Shown in pieces: positions 58,606 through 64,000 of a DNA stretch of 64,000 nucleotides. The stretch is taken from NCBI GenBank assembly GCA_029262795.1, contig JAJCYT010000006.1:27184-91183 (forward strand), read 5' to 3'. Positions within the stretch are counted from its first letter, which is position 1, and every line of letters begins with the position of its first letter. Position numbers and translations under genes: made by a program. Source of the stretch: Candidatus Fraserbacteria bacterium. GTDB lineage: Bacteria; Bipolaricaulota; Bipolaricaulia; RBG-16-55-9; JAJCYT01. Under the pieces are notes generated by a model that was given only the letters and a program-made list of their open reading frames with translations, was not told the DNA's origin and made no database searches.

Positions 58606-59562
58606 TTATATTGAACTCCTCAATGCCAGAGAACGAGGAAAGGGGTCAAGATACACTTGGGTATTAATCCATGCATGTTTCAGTGATCTAAAGTGATGTT
58701 GCATCAACGTGAGCGGTGTAATCAACGGCACCCAGTTTTGGCGGTATTCTTCAATGGCATTGAGGAGTTCTTGCTTCTCGTCTTGGTTCAAATGTTCTTT
58801 CAAAAATCCAGCCAAGTGGTACAACACATTCGTGTGCCGCTTGGGGGAAGCCACGGTTTTGAGGGCGGCCATCAGTTTTTCTTCGTATTGGTCCAATAGC
58901 GTTTCCATCTTGGCACTTCCGGCTTGCGCGACCAATGGTCCCATGTCGCGATAGATCGTTTCGCTGTGGGCCAGAAGCAGCATTTTGTGCGCGGTGTGAA
59001 AGTTAACCAAATCTTTTGGTTGAACATCCTGATCGCGCAGCCTGCACCAGCGATCATAGGTAAACACACGGGTGATAAAATTTTCCCGAAGCCGAGGGTC
59101 CTGAAGCCTGCCTTCTTCTTCCATAGGCAGGTTTGGATAAGCTTTCATCAGGGATTTTGCATACAGGCCAATGCCTTTGCGCTCGGCCATGTTATGCTGG
59201 TTGTACAGCCGAACCCGCTCCATCCCGCAGGAGGGTGAATCTTTTTTGAGGATGTAGCCGCGCAACTGATGGGCTTTTAGAGACTGAACACGTTTTTCAG
59301 AATATGCTTCCATTCGCTCTGTCCAGTCCTGGCCGGATTTGGGCGCGATCATTTTCACACTCTCTCCATCCTCAGCAAGACGCAGGGATTCCCGTGGGGT
59401 GCTCATGCCTACTTCAACTTCGGGGCAAACGGGCACCCAGGAAAAATGATCACTCAGCACATCGGTGATAAAACGGTTGCGTTTGTGCCCACCGTCAAAG
59501 CGGACCTTTTCTCCCAGCAGGCAGGTACTGATGCCGATGTTTACCTTCTGTATTTGTGTCAT
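58606..59562 (-). CDS. DUF523-DUF1722 protein (TudS-like, YbgA-like)
   Basis: The product has 318 residues. The N-terminal 150 form a DUF523 domain with ISTCLLG, VPVCPEVEVGMSTPRE and KKDSPSCGMERV: three cysteines able to hold an iron-sulfur cluster, as in the thiouracil desulfurase TudS. The C-terminal 150 form DUF1722 (YbgA-like). In E. coli ybgA lies beside phr. The gene is expressed from operator site 2 together with the photolyase. A repair or tRNA-related thio-base role is likely but unproven. Confidence 0.85.
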   Translation of the reverse strand: MTQIQKVNIGISTCLLGEKVRFDGGHKRNRFITDVLSDHFSWVPVCPEVEVGMSTPRESLRLAEDGESVKMIAPKSGQDWTERMEAYSEKRVQSLKAHQLRGYILKKDSPSCGMERVRLYNQHNMAERKGIGLYAKSLMKAYPNLPMEEEGRLQDPRLRENFITRVFTYDRWCRLRDQDVQPKDLVNFHTAHKMLLLAHSETIYRDMGPLVAQAGSAKMETLLDQYEEKLMAALKTVASPKRHTNVLYHLAGFLKEHLNQDEKQELLNAIEEYRQNWVPLITPLTLMQHHFRSLKHAWINTQVYLDPFPRSLALRSSI

Positions 59563-59592
59563 GATAGTTTGAGAATCTCCTATAAATAACCC

Positions 59593-59642
59593 TGTTGATT
59601 ATATATATCATATTTTTGATATTTTGTCAAATATATTCTACA
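59593..59642. promoter_or_regulatory. Paired operator and divergent promoter, site 2 of 3
   Basis: Box A TGTTGATTATATATATCA (59593-59610) and box B TGTCAAATATATTCTACA (59625-59642) have centres 32 bp apart, as in sites 1 and 3. The minus-strand promoter is TTGACA (in box B), 17 bases, TATATA (59602-59607), driving the DUF523-DUF1722 and photolyase genes. The rightward promoter TTGATT to GATATT serves the gene at 59664. Confidence 0.85.
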
Positions 59643-59663
59643 ATAGATTTTGAGGTGCTCGAA

Positions 59664-60515
59664 ATGAATTTTAGAAATGTTTCAACCCTAGGCCGTCCTT
59701 TGGAGATGAACTATCCAACCAATCGCGCGATTGCAGCGATAAGCGGTGCGGTGATTGTCATTTTGTTTTTGCTGCAATGGACCAATGCAATGCCATGGCT
59801 GGATGCTTTGGCGTGGGCGTTTCAGGCAGGCATCAGCGTGTTTCTGGCTTGGGCAATCGGGCGTGAGCTGGATCCGGATCACGGCTTTTCAGCATTTGTC
59901 AGTTCAGCTTTAATGCTCGGATTTCTTTGGTTTTCCCCGCTGCCAAACCTTTTGGCCCTCTTTTGGCTGATGCTGTTGCTGCGCCTGCTCAATCGCACCG
60001 TGGGTTTGCCGGCAACAGTGATTGATCTGCTCAGCATCATGGGGCTGACAATATGGCTCTGCTGGCAAGTGGGTTGGATGTATGGCCTGTTGGCAACATT
60101 GGTGTTTTTGATGGATCAGTTTGCCTTGGGCGCACGATATAAGATGGCCTGGCCTTTGCTGGTGTCGTTGGGGATTGCAATTGTTTTTCTATTCATCTAT
60201 CCAAGTGTTGAACGAGGTGATGTGAGCCAATGGCTATGGATTACAGGACCACTGGTGTTGATCAGCTTTGCCCTTACAATTCTCACTTCCGAAAAACCTA
60301 AAAGCATTGGTGATGCCACAGGCGAACCCTTAATAGAAAAACGTGTGAAGGCCGCGCAGTGGATGGCGACCTTCGTGGCGTTGGTGTTTATCGTACTGCA
60401 AGGAGAAATGGGAATTTTCAACCTTTTGCCTCTTTGGACGGCCATGGCCGGAGCCGCTTTGTTTATGCTCTGGCAGCATTTAGAAAAGCATCTTGCGGAT
60501 CGCCGTTCGCACTAA
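59664..60515 (+). CDS. Multi-pass membrane protein
   Basis: The ATG at 59664 has an AGGTG site; an upstream ATG at 59595 would lie within the operator and is rejected. The 283-residue product has about eight hydrophobic segments (AAISGAVIVILFLLQW, FVSSALMLGFLWFSPLPNLLALFWLMLLL and others, in part) joined by short loops. No family was recognised. Its 3' end overlaps the convergent SRPBCC gene by 53 bases. Confidence 0.65.
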   Translation: MNFRNVSTLGRPLEMNYPTNRAIAAISGAVIVILFLLQWTNAMPWLDALAWAFQAGISVFLAWAIGRELDPDHGFSAFVSSALMLGFLWFSPLPNLLALFWLMLLLRLLNRTVGLPATVIDLLSIMGLTIWLCWQVGWMYGLLATLVFLMDQFALGARYKMAWPLLVSLGIAIVFLFIYPSVERGDVSQWLWITGPLVLISFALTILTSEKPKSIGDATGEPLIEKRVKAAQWMATFVALVFIVLQGEMGIFNLLPLWTAMAGAALFMLWQHLEKHLADRRSH

Positions 60516-60951
60516 AAATTTCCAACAGTTTTTGATGGCGGTAAGCGAAAATTTTCTCAACGTCCTGTTTGACAAACAACTTGTTGACCAACGCGCCTCC
60601 AGGCACGGCGTAGTCCACAATGTCGCCCACAACGGTGCCACCATCAGCTTCTGCAAAGGTGTGGGTATGGTGCCAACGCTGGTATGGGCCTTTTTGTTGT
60701 TCATCTACAAAGCGATGGGGCGGGTCCCACTCCGTAATTTTGCTCTGCCAGCGAATCGGCAACCCACGCAGTTTCAGGCGATAATCAATCAACGTGCCTG
60801 GTTTCATCTCAATCGGCTCGGGGGTTAGCACTTCAAACTTCAGCCAGGATGGGGTCAGGATTTCCAAATTACGGGCATCCGAGAAAAACTCGAACACGTC
60901 CTCTAAAGGTGCAGGCAACCAAATTTCAGTGTTTAGTTGAAATGTTTTCAT
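60463..60951 (-). CDS. SRPBCC (START-like) ligand-binding protein
   Basis: The product has 162 residues with the SRPBCC pattern (TEIWLPAPLEDVFEFFSDARNLEILTPSWLKFEVLTP, RWQSKITEWDPPHRFVDEQQKGPYQRWHHTHTF, in part). This is the 'cell-division inhibitor'-like SRPBCC protein that often lies beside photolyase and CFA genes; the ligand is unknown. It follows the gene at 60984 by 32 bases in the same direction. Confidence 0.85.
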   Translation of the reverse strand: MKTFQLNTEIWLPAPLEDVFEFFSDARNLEILTPSWLKFEVLTPEPIEMKPGTLIDYRLKLRGLPIRWQSKITEWDPPHRFVDEQQKGPYQRWHHTHTFAEADGGTVVGDIVDYAVPGGALVNKLFVKQDVEKIFAYRHQKLLEIFSANGDPQDAFLNAARA

Positions 60952-60983
60952 GTGGGACTCCGTTCAATTCAAAGGTATATGCT

Positions 60984-61679
60984 TCATCTGTTGAGGATCC
61001 ACCACGCCCCAAAGGCGACGCTGGTCAGCAAACCCAACAGGACGATATATGCGTTATTGATCAGCGGCGCTTGCCCGCTCACTTCGTGAAATTCGCGCAC
61101 CGCCTTCAACCATTCGGGCATCTTGGCCACGTCATCTGCACCGAAGGCTTCGCGTTTTCCAAGAGCCACCCACAACTTTCCCTCCACTGACTCAGGGTGA
61201 TAGGCAACCACAAAATATTGACCATTTTCAGGCAAAGTCAGTTGCAGGTTGCCTAAAATCCAGGATTTGGTGTCACTGAAAGGTTCATAAAAAAGCTCTG
61301 ATTGAGTCGACTCAGTTGGCGTGAACACCTGTCCGCCAAGCCCTGCAGGAAATTCAAAAGGAACGCCCGCTTCAGGCAATCCAGGGCCAATGACCGCCAC
61401 CGAAGGGCGGTAGGCTTCGAGCCGTTCGATTTCAGGCACTCCCAATTGAATGTTCAGAAATTCGCCCGCCTGCCCCTCAAACGTCATCCAGACCTGAGGC
61501 AGTGTGGCAGAAATTTCACGATAGATCACTTGCGACACATCAATATCTGCAATCTCAATTGCATGATCCAAATCCCGGCCAACATCGCCGCCAATACCCA
61601 CAGGTCGGTGGGCCCATCCTTCAACTGTTGTGACCAGAGCGATCAACATCAATGCAATAAAAACTCGATATATTCTCAT
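60984..61679 (-). CDS. Exported protein with C-terminal membrane anchor
   Basis: The product has 231 residues: a signal peptide (RVFIALMLIALVTTVEGWA), an extracytoplasmic domain (VWMTFEGQAGEFLNIQLGVPEIERLEAYRPSVAVIGPGLPE, in part) and a C-terminal membrane segment (NNAYIVLLGLLTSVAFGAWWILN). No family was recognised. It is the first gene of the leftward unit from operator site 3, ahead of the SRPBCC gene, so it is probably under the same control. Confidence 0.6.
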   Translation of the reverse strand: MRIYRVFIALMLIALVTTVEGWAHRPVGIGGDVGRDLDHAIEIADIDVSQVIYREISATLPQVWMTFEGQAGEFLNIQLGVPEIERLEAYRPSVAVIGPGLPEAGVPFEFPAGLGGQVFTPTESTQSELFYEPFSDTKSWILGNLQLTLPENGQYFVVAYHPESVEGKLWVALGKREAFGADDVAKMPEWLKAVREFHEVSGQAPLINNAYIVLLGLLTSVAFGAWWILNR

Positions 61680-61769
61680 CAGGTTTCCTTTTCTTTGCTT
61701 CTAGATTTCAATAAGGCGACTTGCCAATGCTTTTGTGTGATAGAATGTAGTCGACATGCTTGACAATTT

Positions 61770-61819
61770 AGTAGAATATGTATAACATATTGAAATTGAA
61801 ATGTCAAATATATTCCACA
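61770..61819. promoter_or_regulatory. Paired operator and divergent promoter, site 3 of 3 (regulator gene)
   Basis: Box A AGTAGAATATGTATAACA (61770-61787) and box B TGTCAAATATATTCCACA (61802-61819) have centres 32 bp apart. The leftward promoter is TTGACA, 17 bases, TATACA (61779-61784), for the gene at 60984. The rightward promoter TTGACA (61760-61765), 17 bases, TAACAT (61783-61788) serves the regulator gene. The operator is within its own promoter region, so autoregulation is expected. Confidence 0.85.
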
Positions 61820-61851
61820 ATATTGCCCCATAAAGACCTCAGGAGACAACT

Positions 61852-62727
61852 TTGGATAACACAAAAGGCGCATACAATCTTAAAAAACGTTACTTGGAAG
61901 CCATTTTAAAAGGGGATGAGGCCACTGCCACACTGGTGGTTCAAGAGGGGATTCAAAAGGGAGTTAGCCCTATCAAGCTTTACCTTGAATTGTTGATCCC
62001 TTGCCAATATGAGGTCGGTCAGCGTTGGCATGACGGCGAAATCAACATTGCGCAGGAACATCTTGCGACTCAAATTACTTTGGGTCAAATGGAGCGGTTA
62101 AAACAGTGGTTTCGTCCGGAGACCAAGCTTGGTTTAAATGCGCTAATCACCTCTGTAGAAGGCGATCAACACTTGATGGGAGCACGTGTGGTCTCAGACT
62201 TTTTATTTGTGGATGGCTGGGAGGTCAGCTTCCTGGGGGCCGATATGCCTGCCGACGCACTTGTGGAATATGTTCAACAAAACGAGATTGACCTGGTTGC
62301 GTTGTCAGTCACTTTGCCTGAGAATTTAAAAAATGCCAAAAAGACCATTAAGGCGCTTAAAAAGCTAAAGTCCAGCCCAAAAGTGATGGTGGGCGGCTTG
62401 GCTTTTTACGGCCAGCAATATGTTGCCGATGAGATTGGCGCAGATGGCGTGGCCCAGGAAGGGTTGGATGCAGTGCGCGTTGCTCGAGAACTGATGTCCT
62501 TAGAAAGCAACGCCCCTACTTTGCCAGAATACCTCAAGCACTTGGGCCATCGTGTTCAATCACTGCGAAAGAGTCATGGCTGGAGCCAGCAGCAATTGGC
62601 AAAAGCCTCCGGCCTTGACCGAACCTATATTAGCGCGGTGGAACATGGCAAACAAAACATCACTATTGGTGCAATCTCCAAACTATCTGAAGCATTGCAA
62701 GTTCCTATTACCCAATTGTTAATGTGA
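61852..62727 (+). CDS. B12-binding photosensor-like regulator with C-terminal XRE domain
   Basis: The start is TTG at 61852 with AGGAG 6 bases upstream; the product has 291 residues. Residues 1-90 form the helical cap with W59 and E69-H70 in a W-x9-EH motif (RWHDGEINIAQEHLA). This is the signature of the CarH/LitR light-sensing module that shields the adenosyl group. Residues 95-215 are the Rossmann-type B12 domain with the DxHxxG motif (D105, H107, G110) and FLGADMP. Residues 230-291 are an XRE helix-turn-helix (GWSQQQLAKASGLDRTYISAVEHG, in part). Known CarH/LitR proteins have a MerR domain at the N-terminus. It is likely the repressor of the photolyase regulon. Confidence 0.85.
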   Translation: MDNTKGAYNLKKRYLEAILKGDEATATLVVQEGIQKGVSPIKLYLELLIPCQYEVGQRWHDGEINIAQEHLATQITLGQMERLKQWFRPETKLGLNALITSVEGDQHLMGARVVSDFLFVDGWEVSFLGADMPADALVEYVQQNEIDLVALSVTLPENLKNAKKTIKALKKLKSSPKVMVGGLAFYGQQYVADEIGADGVAQEGLDAVRVARELMSLESNAPTLPEYLKHLGHRVQSLRKSHGWSQQQLAKASGLDRTYISAVEHGKQNITIGAISKLSEALQVPITQLLM

Positions 62728-62801
62728 CCTGAGTCCCTAGATTAGGCCCAAGTAAAGAGTTAGGATCAAATCTACTGACCCGCTCCCAGAAACTGGACCA
62801 G

Positions 62802-63668
62802 CTATTTTGAGAAAATCGACCGAATAAAATCTTCCGATTCGGCGGATGTTTCCTGCAGTTGGGCAACGTACTCGGTGGGAGTCAGGTTGCCTAAACTGGA
62901 ATGCGGTCGCATTTCATTATACTCTCTTCGCCATTTCTCAATCAAAAACTGGGCTTCCCACAGATCCTTGAACCAATGCACATTCAAGCATTCGTCCCGA
63001 AGTTTGCCATTGAAGCTCTCAATAAATGCGTTTTCCACAGGTCGACCTGGTGGAATGAAATCCAGCTTGATACCTCGATGATACGCCCACCAGTCAAAGT
63101 GTTTGCTGGTGAATTCTGTCCCGTTGTCCAAAGTGATGGTTTCGGGCTGCCCAAATTGTGATATTGCTCTGTCCAACGCTGGCGTAATGTCCTTGGAGGT
63201 CAGACTTTGGCCGATCTTGATGCACACGCTTTGCCTGCTGAAATGATCCACTGCGGTGAAGATGCGAAATCTTCTACCATCGGCCAACTGATCTGCCACA
63301 AAATCCACACTCCAGTGTTCTGCTGGGCGAGTGACAGGCAAGGGCTTGAGTCGTGCCTTGGCTGCGCTCTTGGTGCGCCTTTTTGTACGCACCATCAACG
63401 CTTCCTCTTTGTATATCCTGTAGATACGTTTGTCGTTGACCCGCCATCCTTCCCGCCTGAGCAGAATAGTCAGTCGCCTGTAGCCATACCGAGGGCGTGA
63501 AAAGGCCAATTCTCGTAACCTCATGCGCAATGCCCTGTCGTCCGGTGGATGTGGTTCATACCGGCATGTGGATCTGTTGAGTTTTATGAGCCTGCATGCT
63601 CTGCGCTCGCTTACGTAGAATTCTTCAGAGATTTCACAGACCAGCTTGCGTTTACGTGAAGGCTTCAC
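62802..63668 (-). CDS. IS3-family transposase OrfB (DDE integrase core)
   Basis: The 288-residue product starts with GTG at 63668, inside the end of OrfA. The RNase H-like integrase core has the DDE residues in SVDFVADQLADGRRF (Asp), ITLDNGTEFTSKHF (Asp) and NAFIESFNGKLRDECLN (Glu). An N-terminal HTH_21-like segment (YRRLTILLRREGWRVNDKRIYRIYKEE, in part) is typical of IS3 OrfB. It is expressed as OrfAB by -1 slipping at the A AAA AAG heptamer (63671-63677). Confidence 0.93.
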   Translation of the reverse strand: MKPSRKRKLVCEISEEFYVSERRACRLIKLNRSTCRYEPHPPDDRALRMRLRELAFSRPRYGYRRLTILLRREGWRVNDKRIYRIYKEEALMVRTKRRTKSAAKARLKPLPVTRPAEHWSVDFVADQLADGRRFRIFTAVDHFSRQSVCIKIGQSLTSKDITPALDRAISQFGQPETITLDNGTEFTSKHFDWWAYHRGIKLDFIPPGRPVENAFIESFNGKLRDECLNVHWFKDLWEAQFLIEKWRREYNEMRPHSSLGNLTPTEYVAQLQETSAESEDFIRSIFSK

Positions 63669-63931
63669 AGCTTTTTTTGCAGCACTTCCTGCAAGATCTG
63701 CTTGTCCAGGCTCAAATCTGCCACCAGCTTCTTAAGCTGCTTGTTTTCCCGCTCCAGTTCCTTCAAGCGTTGTAACTCGCTGGCGCTGAGACCATCGTAT
63801 TGTCGTCGCCAACGGTAGATAGTTTGCTCGCACACACCGTACTTACGCGACAATTCCTGCACTGACACGCCTGCTTCTGCCTGTTTGACCACATAGATAA
63901 TTTCCGTCTCTGAAAACCTGGATCGTTTCAT
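63665..63931 (-). CDS. IS3-family transposase OrfA (HTH_Tnp_1)
   Basis: The ATG at 63931 has a GGGGAGG-type site upstream; the product has 88 residues. It has a helix-turn-helix (FSETEIIYVVKQAEAGVSVQELSRKYGVCEQTIYRWRRQY, in part) and a leucine-zipper-like C-terminus (LQRLKELERENKQLKKLV). It binds the terminal repeats and is fused to OrfB through the slip site at 63671-63677. Confidence 0.92.
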   Translation of the reverse strand: MKRSRFSETEIIYVVKQAEAGVSVQELSRKYGVCEQTIYRWRRQYDGLSASELQRLKELERENKQLKKLVADLSLDKQILQEVLQKKL

Positions 63932-64000
63932 CGTCTTTTCCTCCCCTTCTGAGCCAAATTTTAACACCATTTTTTGGACCAGTTCTTGGGGAGCAGGTCA

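Larger units (their letters stand above)
62776..64000 (-). mobile_element. IS3-family insertion sequence (complete, ends at window edge)
   Basis: The 1225-bp element has imperfect terminal inverted repeats of about 25 bp (TGACCCGCTCCC-A-GAAACTGGACCA at the left; TGACCTGCTCCCC-A-AGAACTGGTCCA read inward from 64000 at the right). It encodes OrfA and OrfB in overlapping frames with an A7G slip site. The right end is the last base of the window, so the target duplication cannot be checked. It lies 49 bases after the B12 regulator gene. Confidence 0.9.

Noticed and set aside
1..64000. CRISPR arrays, tRNA and rRNA genes
   Set aside because: No regularly spaced short repeats with unique spacers and no tRNA or rRNA signature were seen on reading through the window; a formal scan was not possible.

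Overview
This is a 64-kb stretch of bacterial chromosome with middling GC and dense, mostly short operons. Shine-Dalgarno sites, lipoboxes, signal peptides and TTGACA/TATAAT-type promoters are recognisable throughout. Secreted proteins carrying dockerin-like EF-hand pairs and FlgD-like C-terminal domains, together with a photolyase/CFA-synthase stress cluster, suggest an uncultured, probably aquatic, sunlight-exposed bacterium. The phylum cannot be settled from the sequence.

Layout. (1) 1-11 kb: ordinary cellular genes (beta-propeller proteins, RidA, a zinc metallopeptidase, RNase HI, a truncated hemoglobin divergent from a TetR regulator, an ArsR-type regulator, a SecD-like fragment, a nucleoside deoxyribosyltransferase-like protein). 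(2) 11-43.5 kb: a phage-derived virion gene set, all on the minus strand and broken into blocks separated by cellular genes. It comprises a portal fused to a terminase nuclease domain (41.4-43.5 kb), a prohead-protease fusion and a scaffold-like protein (36.7-40.6 kb), a capsid operon (19.6-28.1 kb) and two spike/fibre operons (11.2-13.1 and 13.9-16.5 kb). Four of the block-leading genes share a 21-bp upstream element placed so that the transcripts would be leaderless. No integrase, replication gene, terminase ATPase, tape measure, sheath or lysis gene was recognised. Between the blocks lie secreted matrixin-like proteases, dockerin-like proteins, MOSC, VOC, DinB, GNAT and RNA-ligase-like genes. 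(3) 43.6-51.7 kb: a catabolic operon with an XRE-cupin regulator, a peptide-type ABC binding protein with two permeases but no ATPase gene, two succinylglutamate desuccinylase/aspartoacylase paralogs, a class III aminotransferase and an isochorismatase-family hydrolase. (4) 51.8-62.7 kb: a photolyase regulon with a DUF1365-CFA synthase fusion, an FAD amine-oxidase-like protein, DUF2878, DUF1475, SDR, a class II-type photolyase, a DUF523-DUF1722 protein, SRPBCC and membrane proteins. (5) 62.8-64 kb: a complete IS3-family element ending exactly at the window edge.

The most striking system is region 4. Its regulator (61852-62727) has a CarH/LitR-type adenosylcobalamin photosensor module (W-x9-EH and DxHxxG motifs), but its DNA-binding domain is a C-terminal XRE helix-turn-helix instead of an N-terminal MerR one. 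All three divergent promoters of the cluster carry the same paired operator: two TGT-N12-ACA boxes with centres exactly 32 bp apart, overlapping a TTGACA-N17-TATAYA promoter. This reads as a self-contained B12-dependent light-response regulon with an apparently unusual regulator architecture. The second striking system is region 2, a dispersed and apparently co-regulated capsid gene set with a portal-terminase-nuclease fusion, perhaps a domesticated particle or gene-transfer-agent-like system.
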